NCBI RefSeq assembly: GCF_013407835.1
Contig: NZ_JACCBI010000001.1
Location: 2,480,001-2,544,000, forward strand
Length of the DNA: 64,000 nucleotides
DNA from: Agromyces atrinae
Lineage (GTDB): Bacteria > Actinomycetota > Actinomycetes > Actinomycetales > Microbacteriaceae
Direction of reading: 5' to 3'
Notes under the pieces: generated by a model
Seen by the model: the letters and a program-made list of their open reading frames with translations, nothing else
Databases searched by the model: none
What the model was told of the DNA's origin: nothing
Position numbers and translations under genes: made by a program
Part shown: positions 24,805 to 34,461 of the stretch, piece by piece
Layout: each line of letters starts with the position of its first letter
Numbering within the stretch: position 1 is the stretch's first letter

Positions 24805-27311
24805 GGTTCGTCGGCGACGATCCCCTCGACCGCACACGCTTCCCCATCGATGAATGGGCGCTCGTCGAGACCGAATTCGAGGCCTCCGACTTCGGCACGA
24901 CCGAGACGCTCTTCGCGGTCGGCAACGGCTACCTCGGCCTCCGCGGCAACGTCGAAGAGGGCCGCGACGGGCATGTTCACGGAACGTTCATCAACGGATT
25001 CCACGAGACCTGGCCGATCCGTCACGCCGAAGAGGCGTTCGGCTTCGCGCGCGTCGGTCAGACGATCGTCAATGCCCCCGATGCCAAGGTCATCCGTCTC
25101 TATGTCGACGACGAGCCGCTCGTGCTCACCGAGGCCGACCTGCTCTCGTACGAGCGTCGCCTCGACTTCCGCGAGGGCGTGCTGACGCGCACGATGCAGT
25201 GGCGCACACCGTCGGGCAAGCGCGTGCTCATCACGTCGCGCCGCCTGACGTCGTTCACCGACCGTCACCTCGCCTTCATCGACTACGAGGTCACGCTCCT
25301 CGATTCCGATGCGGCGATCCTCATCTCGAGCCAGATCCTCAACCGCCAGGACGGCCGCGACGAGTACCGGTCGAAGGTGCAGGAGGAGTCGGCCGGCTTC
25401 GACCCCCGCAAGGCCGAGCAGTTCATCGAGCGCGTGCTCCAGCCGCGCCTGCAGCGCGAGCGCGAGGGCCGCATGCTCCTCGGCTTCCGTACCACGAACT
25501 CGGGCATGTCGATCGTCGCGGGCGCGGATCACCGTCTCGAGACCGAGAGCCCCTGGTCGTCGAACCCGACGGTCGAAGACGACCTCGCGAAGATCGTCTA
25601 CCGCGTCGAGGGCCAGCAGGGTGTTCCCATCAAGCTCTCGAAGGTCGTGAGCTATCACACGGCGTCATCCGTGCCCGTGCGCGAACTCGCCGACCGCTGC
25701 GAGCGCACGCTCGCTCGCGGCCGCGAGCTCGGTGCCGAAGGGATCCTCGCGCAGCAGCGCGAGTGGCTGGATGACTTCTGGACGCGTTCCGACGTCGTCA
25801 TCTCGGGTCAGGCGCCGATCCAGCAGGCGACCCGGTGGAACCTCTTCCAGCTCGCCCAGGCGAGTGCGCGCACCGACGGTGGCGGCGTCGCGGCGAAGGG
25901 CGTGTCGGGCTCGGGCTACGGAGGTCACTACTTCTGGGACAGCGAGGTCTACGTCCTCCCGTTCCTCACGTACACGGCACCCGTCGTCGCCCGCAACGTG
26001 CTGCGGTTCCGCGAGAAGATGCTCGATCACGCTCGTGCGCGCGCCGTCGAGCTCAACCAGCGCGGCGCGCTCTTCCCGTGGCGCACGATCAACGGTCACG
26101 AGAGCTCGGCGTACTACGCCGCGGGCACCGCGCAATACCACATCGACGCCGACATCTCCTTCGCGCTGAGCCAGTACATCGCCGCCTCGGGCGACGTCGA
26201 CTTCCTCGCTCGCGGCGCCGTCGACATCCTCGTCGAGACGGCGCGCATGTGGGCCGACCTCGGCTTCTGGCGCGAGAACGGCGAAGACGTCTTCCACATC
26301 CACGGCGTCACCGGCCCCGACGAGTACACGACGGTCGTCAACGACAACCTGTACACGAACGTCATGGCGCGGGCGAACCTGCGCGATGCGGCGGATGCCG
26401 TCGACGAGCTCCACTCCGGAGACCCCGCCGCGCACGCCCGGCTCGCCGCGCGACTCTCTCTCGCTCCCGACGAGGTCGACGAGTGGCGTCGGGCCGCGAA
26501 GCACATGCACATCCCGTTCGACGAGCAGCTCGGTGTGCACCCGCAGGACTCGGCCTTCCTCGAGAAGGAGATCTGGGACCTCGAGAACACCCCGCCCGGC
26601 AATCGCCCGCTCCTCCTGCACTTCCACCCGCTCGTCATCTACCGCTTCCAGGTCTTGAAGCAGGCGGATGTCGTGCTCGGACTGTTCCTCCAGGGCGATC
26701 AGTTCACGCCCGAGGAGAAGCTCGCGAACTTCGACTACTACGACCCGCTGACGACGGGCGACTCGACCCTGTCGGCCGTCGTGCAGTCGATCATCGCGGC
26801 CGAGGTCGGGTACCACGCGCTCGCGCTCAAGTACTTCCGCTCGGCGCTCTTCGTCGACCTCGCCGATCTGCACCACAACGCCGCCGACGGCGTGCACGTC
26901 GCGTCGACCGGTGGCGTGTGGCAGGCGATCGTCTACGGCTTCGGTGGTTTCCGCGACCATCGCGGCACCTACACGTTCGATCCGCGCCTTCCGGATGGCT
27001 GGGAGCACCTCACCTTCCGTCTGACGATCCGCGACTCCCGTGTGCGCGTCGACCTCACGCCGTCATCCATCGTCTTCACGATCGAGGAGGGCGAGTCGGT
27101 GCACGTCTCGGTGCGCGGACTCGAGCTCTACGTCGCGAACGGCAAGCCCGTCACGGTCGAGCTCGACCCGCGCGGCCCGCGCCTCGAGGGAGCACCGACG
27201 ATGCGCGACATCCGCGGCACTCGTCGTGCCGACGGCACGCTCCTCACGGCGTCGATCCCGACGATCGCGCTCGACCTCGACGCCCCGGATGCGGCCCTGA
27301 CAGGCGACTGA
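24801..27311 (+). CDS. GH65 disaccharide phosphorylase (maltose/trehalose/kojibiose type)
   Basis: 836 residues, usual for GH65. An N-terminal beta-sandwich (about 1-270) is followed by an (alpha/alpha)6 barrel with FFWDSEVYVLPFL and the catalytic acid Glu508 in VTGPDEYT, then a C-terminal beta-domain. It splits an alpha-glucosyl disaccharide with phosphate into beta-glucose 1-phosphate and glucose, feeding the coupled mutase. The substrate cannot be decided by eye. There is no signal peptide, so it works in the cytoplasm on imported or endogenous sugar. Confidence 0.93.
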   Translation: MRFVGDDPLDRTRFPIDEWALVETEFEASDFGTTETLFAVGNGYLGLRGNVEEGRDGHVHGTFINGFHETWPIRHAEEAFGFARVGQTIVNAPDAKVIRLYVDDEPLVLTEADLLSYERRLDFREGVLTRTMQWRTPSGKRVLITSRRLTSFTDRHLAFIDYEVTLLDSDAAILISSQILNRQDGRDEYRSKVQEESAGFDPRKAEQFIERVLQPRLQREREGRMLLGFRTTNSGMSIVAGADHRLETESPWSSNPTVEDDLAKIVYRVEGQQGVPIKLSKVVSYHTASSVPVRELADRCERTLARGRELGAEGILAQQREWLDDFWTRSDVVISGQAPIQQATRWNLFQLAQASARTDGGGVAAKGVSGSGYGGHYFWDSEVYVLPFLTYTAPVVARNVLRFREKMLDHARARAVELNQRGALFPWRTINGHESSAYYAAGTAQYHIDADISFALSQYIAASGDVDFLARGAVDILVETARMWADLGFWRENGEDVFHIHGVTGPDEYTTVVNDNLYTNVMARANLRDAADAVDELHSGDPAAHARLAARLSLAPDEVDEWRRAAKHMHIPFDEQLGVHPQDSAFLEKEIWDLENTPPGNRPLLLHFHPLVIYRFQVLKQADVVLGLFLQGDQFTPEEKLANFDYYDPLTTGDSTLSAVVQSIIAAEVGYHALALKYFRSALFVDLADLHHNAADGVHVASTGGVWQAIVYGFGGFRDHRGTYTFDPRLPDGWEHLTFRLTIRDSRVRVDLTPSSIVFTIEEGESVHVSVRGLELYVANGKPVTVELDPRGPRLEGAPTMRDIRGTRRADGTLLTASIPTIALDLDAPDAALTGD

Positions 27312-27384
27312 TCCGGGCCTTCGGACGCCTTCACAGCAGTTCCGACTAGCATGCACTCAGTCACGAAACCGGATCGGGAGACCC

Positions 27385-28125
27385 GTGGGCCTACTGGACA
27401 ACTTCGAGAAAGGTCTCGAGCGCGCCGTCAACGGCGCCTTCGCGAAGACCTTCAAGTCCGGCCTGCAACCGGTCGAGATCACGTCTGCCCTGAAGCGTGA
27501 GATCGATACGAAAGCAGCCGTCGTCTCACGCGACCGCGTTCTCGTGCCGAACACGTTCACGGTGCGCATGAGCCCCGCCGACTACTCGCGCATGAGCGCG
27601 CTCGGCCCGACCCTCGTCGACGAGCTGACCGATCTCGTGCAGAAGCACGCGGCGAGCCAGCACTTCCAGTTCGCGGGCGGTATCTCGATCACGCTGCGCG
27701 CCGACGAGAGCCTCAGCGAGGGCATGCTGCAGGTCGACTCGGCCAACGTGAAGGGCGACGTCGCCTGGACCCCGGTCCTCGAGATCAACGGCGCACGCCA
27801 CCCGATCCTCAAGGGGCGCACCGTCATCGGTCGCGGCAGCGACGCCGACATCACCGTGGACGACACGGGTACGAGCCGCAAGCACGTCGAGGTGCAGTGG
27901 GACGGCCGCCGGGCGCGCGTGCGCGACCTCGGCTCGACGAACGGCACCCAGCTCGACGGTCAGCCCGTCAAGGAGTCGATCCTCGAACCCGACTCGGTCA
28001 TCACGATCGGTCGCACCCGCATCGTCTTCCGCGTCCTCGCTCAGGCGAGCGCACCGAGCCCGTCGCGCACCGAGCCCGCGACCGAGCGCCACGACATGGG
28101 CGGATTCTGGGGGCCCGCGCAGTGA
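27385..28125 (+). CDS. fhaA: FhaA: DUF3662 and FHA domain protein
   Basis: 246 residues. The N-terminal DUF3662 domain (about 1-120, beginning MGLLDNFEKGLERAVNGAF) is followed by a phosphothreonine-binding FHA domain (about 150-225; GRGSDADITV, SRKHVEV, GSTNGTQLDG). In mycobacteria FhaA binds phosphorylated proteins of peptidoglycan synthesis at the poles. First gene of the fhaA-fhaB-pstP-rodA-pbpA-pknA-pknB run, with CGGGAG before GTG 27385; the next start overlaps its stop (GTGA). Confidence 0.95.
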   Translation: MGLLDNFEKGLERAVNGAFAKTFKSGLQPVEITSALKREIDTKAAVVSRDRVLVPNTFTVRMSPADYSRMSALGPTLVDELTDLVQKHAASQHFQFAGGISITLRADESLSEGMLQVDSANVKGDVAWTPVLEINGARHPILKGRTVIGRGSDADITVDDTGTSRKHVEVQWDGRRARVRDLGSTNGTQLDGQPVKESILEPDSVITIGRTRIVFRVLAQASAPSPSRTEPATERHDMGGFWGPAQ

Positions 28126-28682
28126 ACACGCCCAGTGAACTCACCCTCGTCGCCCTCCAGTTCGGCTTCCTCCTGCTGCTCTGGGTCTTCATCTTCGTCA
28201 TCGTCTATGCGCTCCGCAGCGACCTCTTCGGTCAGCGCGTCCGCAAGCTCCAGCCGGCGGACGCCGCGGCGAAGTCCCCGCGCATCGACACCCCCGTCCC
28301 CGCTGCGGCGGGCGCGGCGTCGTCGCCCGTCGCGGCCGCGAGCACGGGCGGCTCGGCTGGCGGGTCGAACGTCGGCCCGGCCACGAACGAGACGGCCCGC
28401 GTCCTCGTCATCACCTCGGGCGCGAAGGCCGGGAGCGAGTTCCCTCTCGGCACCGACGAGATCACGATCGGCCGTTCGAGCGACTCGGCCATCATCATCC
28501 GCGACGACTACACGTCGACGCACCACGCTCGCCTCATGCTCTGGAACGGTCGCTGGATGATCCAGGACCTCGATTCGACGAATGGAACCACCCTCAGCGG
28601 CTCGCGCGTGACCGTGCCGACCCCGATCGATCTCGGGGCGACCATCAAGGTCGGCGCGACGACGTTCGAACTGCGGCGGTAG
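28122..28682 (+). CDS. fhaB: FhaB/FipA: membrane-anchored FHA protein
   Basis: 186 residues: N-terminal membrane segment (about 8-30, LVALQFGFLLLLWVFIFVIV), an Ala/Gly/Ser-rich linker, and an FHA domain at about 100-180 (IGRSSDSAII, STHHARL, DSTNGTTLSG). It recognises threonine-phosphorylated partners at the membrane, in mycobacteria linking kinase signalling to FtsZ/FtsQ. The GTG at 28122 overlaps fhaA by four bases. Confidence 0.95.
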   Translation: MNTPSELTLVALQFGFLLLLWVFIFVIVYALRSDLFGQRVRKLQPADAAAKSPRIDTPVPAAAGAASSPVAAASTGGSAGGSNVGPATNETARVLVITSGAKAGSEFPLGTDEITIGRSSDSAIIIRDDYTSTHHARLMLWNGRWMIQDLDSTNGTTLSGSRVTVPTPIDLGATIKVGATTFELRR

Positions 28683-28686
28683 GCCT

Positions 28687-29916
28687 ATGGCGACGGTCAA
28701 GGCGAGCGCCGCGGTTTCCCACGTCGGCAAGATCCGCTCGAATAACCAGGATTCGGGATACGCCGGGCGCTCCCTCTTCCTCGTCGCCGACGGCATGGGC
28801 GGCCACGCGGGTGGCGACGTCGCGAGCGCGATCGCGACTCGACGCATCGCCGAAGCCGACACCGATTACTTCTCGGCCCTCGACGCGTCGGGAGCACTGC
28901 AGGAAGCCCTGATCTCGGCCAACCAGGAGCTCGCCGAGACGGTCTTCGAGCACGCCGAGCTCACGGGCATGGGCACGACGGTCAGCGCCGTCGCCCTCTA
29001 CGGCGACCAGGTCGTCATCGCCCACATCGGCGACTCGCGCATCTACCTCATGCGCGCCGGCGAACTCAGCCAGATCACGACCGACCACACATTCGTGCAG
29101 CGCCTCGTCGACTCGGGCCGCATCACCGAGGAAGAGGCGATGGTGCACCCGCGTCGCTCGGTGCTCATGCGCGTGCTCGGCGACGTCGAGTCGTCGCCCG
29201 AGATCGACTCGATGATCCTCGACACCCGCGAGGGCGACCGATGGATGATCTGCTCCGACGGCCTCTCCGGCGTCGCGTCGTTCTCCGAGATCGCCGAGAT
29301 CATGGCGACGGATGCCGGTGCGAAGGCCGCGGCCGACAAGCTCGTCAAGGCATCGCTCGACGGCGGCGCCCCCGACAACGTGACCGTCGTCATCGTCGAC
29401 ATCGGTGAGCCGCCCGCGCCCGAGACGCCTCCCGTCATCGTCGGCTCCGCGGCGATCCCCCTCGCCTTCGGAACCCCCGAGCCGGTGCGCCCGCGCTCGA
29501 TCCTCCTCGCACCCTTCCGTCTGCACCCCGTGCAGGAGGCCCACTTCGAGCCCGACTCCGAGGACTACTACGACGAGCTCATCGAGGAAGACCGTCGTCG
29601 AGCCACGCGACGCCGCGTCGCGTGGCTCGTCGGGTCGCTCCTCATCGTCGCCGGCATCGTCGTCGCGTGCGTGCTGTCCTACCAGTGGACGCAGACGCGG
29701 TACTTCGTGGGCGAGTCGAACGGCCGCGTCGCGATCTTCCAGGGCATCCAACAAGACCTCGGGCCCCTCTCGCTCCACGAGGTGTACCGCGAGACGAACA
29801 TCGACGTCGCCGACCTCCGCACCTACGACCAGATGACGGTCGAGCGCACGATCAGCGCGACGTCGCTCGACGAGGCCCGCGCGATCATCGAACGGTTGGA
29901 GGCGTCCCTTGACTGA
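28687..29916 (+). CDS. pstP: PstP: PP2C-family Ser/Thr protein phosphatase
   Basis: 409 residues. The cytoplasmic PP2C domain (about 1-240) has metal-binding motifs RSNNQDSG, ADGMGGHAGGD, IGDSRIYL and SDGLSG. A linker leads to a membrane segment near 316-338 (VAWLVGSLLIVAGIVVACVL) and an extracytoplasmic tail. It reverses phosphorylation by the kinases encoded downstream. Its 3' end overlaps rodA by eight bases. Confidence 0.96.
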   Translation: MATVKASAAVSHVGKIRSNNQDSGYAGRSLFLVADGMGGHAGGDVASAIATRRIAEADTDYFSALDASGALQEALISANQELAETVFEHAELTGMGTTVSAVALYGDQVVIAHIGDSRIYLMRAGELSQITTDHTFVQRLVDSGRITEEEAMVHPRRSVLMRVLGDVESSPEIDSMILDTREGDRWMICSDGLSGVASFSEIAEIMATDAGAKAAADKLVKASLDGGAPDNVTVVIVDIGEPPAPETPPVIVGSAAIPLAFGTPEPVRPRSILLAPFRLHPVQEAHFEPDSEDYYDELIEEDRRRATRRRVAWLVGSLLIVAGIVVACVLSYQWTQTRYFVGESNGRVAIFQGIQQDLGPLSLHEVYRETNIDVADLRTYDQMTVERTISATSLDEARAIIERLEASLD

Positions 29917-31288
29917 GACCGCCACGAAGACCGCGTCGATCCGACGCATCCGACTGCCGCAGAAGCTCCGCAACCTCGAGCTCGCACTGCTCATCGTCGC
30001 GTGCGCCATCAACGCGAGTGCGATCGTGCTCGTGCAGCTCGGCGCCATCGGCACGATCGACACCCAGCTCGTGCTGCTCGGCGCGGGCCTCTCGGCTCTC
30101 GTGCTCGCGCTCCACATCGCGATGCGCTTCGTCGCGCGCGACGCCGACCCCTTCATCCTGCCGATCGCGACCGTGCTGAACGGTCTCGGCATCGCGATGA
30201 TCTACCGGATCGACATCGCCAACGACGAGTCGGGCTGGGAGAGCGCCGCCGTCCGCCAGATCGCGTGGAGTGCGATCGCCATCGTGTGCGCGATCGTCGT
30301 CATGGTCGTCATCCGCAACCACCGCACACTCTTCCGGTACACCTACCTGTCGGGCCTCGTCGCGATCATCCTGCTGCTCCTCCCGCTCCTCCCCGGTATC
30401 GGGCGCGAGGTCAGCGGCGCACGCGTCTGGATCGGCCTCGGCGACTTCGCGACGTTCCAGCCCGGTGAGATCGCGAAGATCGCCCTCGCCGTCTTCTTCG
30501 CGGGCTACCTCGTGCGCAACCGCGACTCGCTCTCGATGGTCGGCACGACCTTCCTCGGCATGCGGTTCCCGCGCATGCGCGATCTCGGACCGCTCATCGT
30601 CGTGTGGCTGTTGTCGATGTCGGTCATCGTCTTCCAGCGCGACCTCGGAACGGCCCTCCTGTACTTCGGCCTCTTCCTCGTCATGCTCTACGTCGCGACG
30701 GGCCGCATCTCGTGGGTCCTGCTCGGCCTCACGCTCTTCGTCGGCGGCGCGCTCATCGCGAGCCAGACGCTCGACTACGTCGGCAACCGGTTCCGCAACT
30801 GGCTCGATCCGTTCTCGCAGTCGCAGTTCGATCAGGATCCGGGCGGCAGTTTCCAGCTCGTCCAGGGGCTCTTCGGTCTCGCGAACGGCGGGCTCATCGG
30901 CACGGGTCTCGGCCGCGGCCGACCCGACATCACGCCCGTCGCGCAGAGCGACTACATCATCGCGAGCCTCGGCGAAGAGCTCGGCCTCGCCGGCATCTTC
31001 GCGATCCTCGCGCTGTACATCCTCTTCGTCGCGCGCGGTTTCCGCATCGGCTTCGCGGGGCAGGATGACTTCGGCAAGCTCCTCGGTGTGGGCCTCGCGT
31101 TCGTCGTCGCCCTGCAGGTCTTCATCGTCGTGGGCGGCGTCACCCGCGTCATCCCCCTGACGGGCCTCACCACGCCGTTCCTCGCCGCGGGTGGTTCGTC
31201 GCTCGTCGCGAACTGGATCATCGTCGCGTTGCTGCTCCGCCTCTCCGACACCGTGCGCAATCATCCGAGGCTGGTGGTCGACTCGTGA
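29909..31288 (+). CDS. rodA: RodA/FtsW-family lipid II polymerase (SEDS)
   Basis: 459-residue polytopic membrane protein with about ten segments. The SEDS signature is present near the C-terminus (GLGRGRPDITPVAQSDYI, FAILGEELG-like SLGEELGLAG). It polymerises lipid II into glycan strands for elongation, with the transpeptidase PbpA encoded next. Start TTG 29909 (TTGACTGAG) overlaps pstP by eight bases. The upstream GGAGG lies about five bases before it. Confidence 0.95.
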   Translation: MTETATKTASIRRIRLPQKLRNLELALLIVACAINASAIVLVQLGAIGTIDTQLVLLGAGLSALVLALHIAMRFVARDADPFILPIATVLNGLGIAMIYRIDIANDESGWESAAVRQIAWSAIAIVCAIVVMVVIRNHRTLFRYTYLSGLVAIILLLLPLLPGIGREVSGARVWIGLGDFATFQPGEIAKIALAVFFAGYLVRNRDSLSMVGTTFLGMRFPRMRDLGPLIVVWLLSMSVIVFQRDLGTALLYFGLFLVMLYVATGRISWVLLGLTLFVGGALIASQTLDYVGNRFRNWLDPFSQSQFDQDPGGSFQLVQGLFGLANGGLIGTGLGRGRPDITPVAQSDYIIASLGEELGLAGIFAILALYILFVARGFRIGFAGQDDFGKLLGVGLAFVVALQVFIVVGGVTRVIPLTGLTTPFLAAGGSSLVANWIIVALLLRLSDTVRNHPRLVVDS

Positions 31289-32739
31289 ACCGTGAACTGA
31301 AGCGCGTCTCGTTCGTCGTCCTGCTGATGTTCGTGACTCTGCTCGTCTCGTCGTCGATCATCCAGGTGTTCCAGGCGCAGGCACTCGGCGACGACTCACG
31401 CAACTCGCGCACGCTCTACGCGAGCTACTCCGTCGAGCGCGGGCCGATCCTCGTCGACGGCAGCCCCATCGCGTCCTCGCAGCCCTCGGGCGACAACTAC
31501 CGCTTCCAGCGCGTCTACGCCAACGGGCCGCTGTACGCGCCGATCACGGGCTACATCCCCGTCAACGGCGAGGCGACCGGCCTCGAGCGCTCGCTCAACT
31601 CGTATCTCAGCGGCCGCTCGAACTCGCAGTTCTTCGAGTCGATCGATCGCATCATCTCGGGTCAGGACCCGCAGGGCGCGGCAGTCGACACGACGATCGA
31701 CGGCGCGATCCAGCAGGCCGCATGGGACGCGCTCGGCGACTACACGGGAGCGGTCGTCGTGACCGAGCCGAAGACCGGGCGCATCATCGCCATGGTCACG
31801 AAGCCGACCTACGACCCGAACCAGCTCGTCGTCCACGACGGTGCTGCCGTCGACGAGACCTTCGAGGCCCTCGTCGCCGACCCCGCCGACCCCCTGTACA
31901 ACCGCGCCACGGGCGGCAACATGAACCCCCCGGGCTCGGTCTTCAAGCTCGTCGTCACGGCGGCCGCCCTCGAGTCGGGCGACTACACTCCCGAATCGAC
32001 GTTCCCGAACCCGGCCACCTTCCAGCTGCCGCAGACCACCTCGGTCGTGCGCAACTCGGGCGGCGGAACGTGCGGCGGCGGCGAGACCGTGACCCTCGCC
32101 CTCGCGCTCTCACTGTCGTGCAACATCCCCTTCGCCGAGCTCGGTCTCGCCCTCGGCGACGACGCGATCCGCGAGCAGGCCGAGAAGTTCGGCTTCAACC
32201 TCGAGTACGAGATCCCGAACCCCACCGAGGTGAGCGTCTACCCGCGCGGACTCGACGCTCCCCAGACCGCGCTCAGCGCATTCGGCCAGGGGAACGTGCG
32301 CTCGACGCCGCTCCAGATGGCGATGGTGTCGGCAGCGATCGCCAACGACGGGGTCGTCATGGCACCGAACCTCGTCGACGCGATCACCGCGCCGAACCTG
32401 AGCCCCCTGCAGACCTTCGAGCCGACTGAGTTCTCGCGTGCGATCAGCTCGGCGACGGCGACGACGATGACCCAGATGATGGTCAACGGAGTCCAGGACG
32501 GAGCCGCGAGTAATGCAAGAATAGACGGCGTCAGTGTGGCCGGAAAGACCGGCACTGCAGAGAACGGCGACGACGATCCCTACACTCTGTGGTTCACCGG
32601 ATTCGCGCCCGCAGACGACCCGCAGGTGGCGATAACCGTTCTGATCGAAGACGGCGGGGGGCTGGGTCAGACGGGGTACGGCAATCTCCTTGCCGCACCG
32701 GTGGCGAAACAGGTACTAGAGGCGGTGCTGAACAGATGA
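31285..32739 (+). CDS. pbpA: PbpA: class B penicillin-binding protein
   Basis: 484 residues, typical for actinobacterial PbpA. A single N-terminal anchor (about 7-30), a dimerisation region, then the transpeptidase domain with active-site Ser218 in SVFK (218-221), SCN (278-280) and KTG (421-423). It cross-links peptidoglycan outside the membrane in partnership with RodA. The GTG at 31285 overlaps the rodA stop by four bases. Confidence 0.96.
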   Translation: MNRELKRVSFVVLLMFVTLLVSSSIIQVFQAQALGDDSRNSRTLYASYSVERGPILVDGSPIASSQPSGDNYRFQRVYANGPLYAPITGYIPVNGEATGLERSLNSYLSGRSNSQFFESIDRIISGQDPQGAAVDTTIDGAIQQAAWDALGDYTGAVVVTEPKTGRIIAMVTKPTYDPNQLVVHDGAAVDETFEALVADPADPLYNRATGGNMNPPGSVFKLVVTAAALESGDYTPESTFPNPATFQLPQTTSVVRNSGGGTCGGGETVTLALALSLSCNIPFAELGLALGDDAIREQAEKFGFNLEYEIPNPTEVSVYPRGLDAPQTALSAFGQGNVRSTPLQMAMVSAAIANDGVVMAPNLVDAITAPNLSPLQTFEPTEFSRAISSATATTMTQMMVNGVQDGAASNARIDGVSVAGKTGTAENGDDDPYTLWFTGFAPADDPQVAITVLIEDGGGLGQTGYGNLLAAPVAKQVLEAVLNR

Positions 32740-34451
32740 GACCGAGCGCAGGGATCACCTTCGGGGGTCGCTACGAGTTGCAGTCGCGGATCGCGATCGG
32801 CGGCATGGGCGAGGTGTGGCAGGCGACTGACCTCATCATCGGCCGGCAGGTCGCGATCAAGATCTTGAAAGACGAGTACCTGGGCGACCCGGGCTTCCTC
32901 GAGCGTTTCCGCGCCGAGGCACGTCACGCCGCTCTCGTGAACCACGAGGGCATCGCCAACGTCTTCGACTACGGCGAGGAGGACGGCAGCGCGTTCCTCG
33001 TCATGGAGCTCGTCCCCGGTGAGGCGCTCTCGACGATCCTCGAGCGCGAGCACGTGTTGTCGACCGACAAGGTGCTCGACATCGTCGCCCAGACGGCTCA
33101 GGCGCTCCACGCCGCTCACGCCGCCGGTCTCGTCCACCGCGACATCAAGCCCGGAAACCTGCTCATCACGCCCGACGGGCGCGTCAAGATCACCGACTTC
33201 GGTATCGCGCGCATCGCCGACCAGGTTCCCCTCACGGCCACCGGCCAGGTCATGGGCACGGTGCAGTACCTCTCGCCCGAGCAGGCGTCGGGTCACGCGG
33301 CATCTCCCACGACCGACGTGTACTCGCTCGGCATCGTCGCGTACGAGGCCCTCGCCGGCCGCCGCCCCTTCACGGGCGAGTCGCAGGTCGCGATCGCGAT
33401 GGCCCAGATCAACGAGGCTCCGCCCGAGCTTCCCGTCACGGTCTCCGAGCCCGTGCGCAACCTCGTCTTCGCGTGCATCGCGAAGAACCCGGCCGACCGC
33501 CCGGCATCGGGCGCTGCCCTCGCGCGCGCCGCCACGGCTCTCCGCCGCGGCGACGTGCAGGCTGCTGCGGCATCCGTTCCCGCCGTGCTCGGCGCCGCAG
33601 CGGGCACCGCGGGCGCCACGATGCTGCTCCCCAAGGCCGGGGGCGGCGCGACCGCCGCCACGGCGATCCTCAACTCCCCGGCATCCGCTGCGGGCCTCGC
33701 CGACGGCGAGGAGGAGGAGCCGAAGAAGAAGCGCAGCCCGTGGACGTGGCCGCTCATCGTGCTCATCGCGATCCTCGTGATCGTGCTCGGCGGGTCGATC
33801 TTCGCCCTCACGCAGAACGGCGGCGACACGCCCCCTCCGGCGACGACCTCGACGCCTCCCGCGACGACGTCCGCTCCGCCGACGACGAGCGCGCCCCCCG
33901 CCACCGAGACGGTGCAGATCGCCGCGAGCGACTTCACCGGACTCAGCGTCGACGAGGCCCGCCAGAAGCTCGACGAGCTCGGCATGGTCGCGAACGCCGT
34001 CGCGGGCAACGCGGCGACCGAGCCCGGCCAGGTGAACACGGTCTACGACGTCAACCCGACCGGACCGGTCGCGAAGGGTTCGACGATCACGATCACGTTC
34101 TACGCCGACATCGTCGCTCCTGGTAAGCCCTCGGGCACCGTGAGCGCCGTCGACCCCTCGACGGTCGTCGCGGGCGAGAACACGCAGGTCGGTTGGCCCG
34201 CGCAGTCGTGCCCCGCCGGTCAGTCGCTCGCGGGCTACGAGCTCCGTGTCGACAGCGGCGGCGCCTCGATCCCGAACCAGTCGGTGATCCCCGGCGGCAC
34301 CACGCAGGCGACGGTCACGGTCGGCAGCAGCGACTTCTCGATGAGCTTCCGCTACTTCTGCGGTCAGATCGACTCCGAGTGGTCCGACACCGGCCTCATC
34401 ACGCTCTCCGAGCAGCCGGCGCCGACCGAAGACCCCGGCGCCGACGAGTAG
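32736..34451 (+). CDS. pknA: PknA-type Ser/Thr kinase with PASTA and Ig-like ectodomain
   Basis: 571 residues. Kinase domain 12-270: glycine loop 19-26, Lys42, HRD 134-136 and DFG 154-156. A juxtamembrane region carries KKKR before the membrane segment (about 338-358). Outside lie a Pro/Thr linker, one PASTA-like repeat (about 393-457) and a beta-rich Ig/FN3-like segment (about 470-555) with two cysteines. Mycobacterial PknA lacks PASTA, so this ectodomain is notable. ATG 32736 overlaps pbpA (ATGA). Confidence 0.93.
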   Translation: MRPSAGITFGGRYELQSRIAIGGMGEVWQATDLIIGRQVAIKILKDEYLGDPGFLERFRAEARHAALVNHEGIANVFDYGEEDGSAFLVMELVPGEALSTILEREHVLSTDKVLDIVAQTAQALHAAHAAGLVHRDIKPGNLLITPDGRVKITDFGIARIADQVPLTATGQVMGTVQYLSPEQASGHAASPTTDVYSLGIVAYEALAGRRPFTGESQVAIAMAQINEAPPELPVTVSEPVRNLVFACIAKNPADRPASGAALARAATALRRGDVQAAAASVPAVLGAAAGTAGATMLLPKAGGGATAATAILNSPASAAGLADGEEEEPKKKRSPWTWPLIVLIAILVIVLGGSIFALTQNGGDTPPPATTSTPPATTSAPPTTSAPPATETVQIAASDFTGLSVDEARQKLDELGMVANAVAGNAATEPGQVNTVYDVNPTGPVAKGSTITITFYADIVAPGKPSGTVSAVDPSTVVAGENTQVGWPAQSCPAGQSLAGYELRVDSGGASIPNQSVIPGGTTQATVTVGSSDFSMSFRYFCGQIDSEWSDTGLITLSEQPAPTEDPGADE

Positions 34452-34461
34452 GAGTGCAGGA

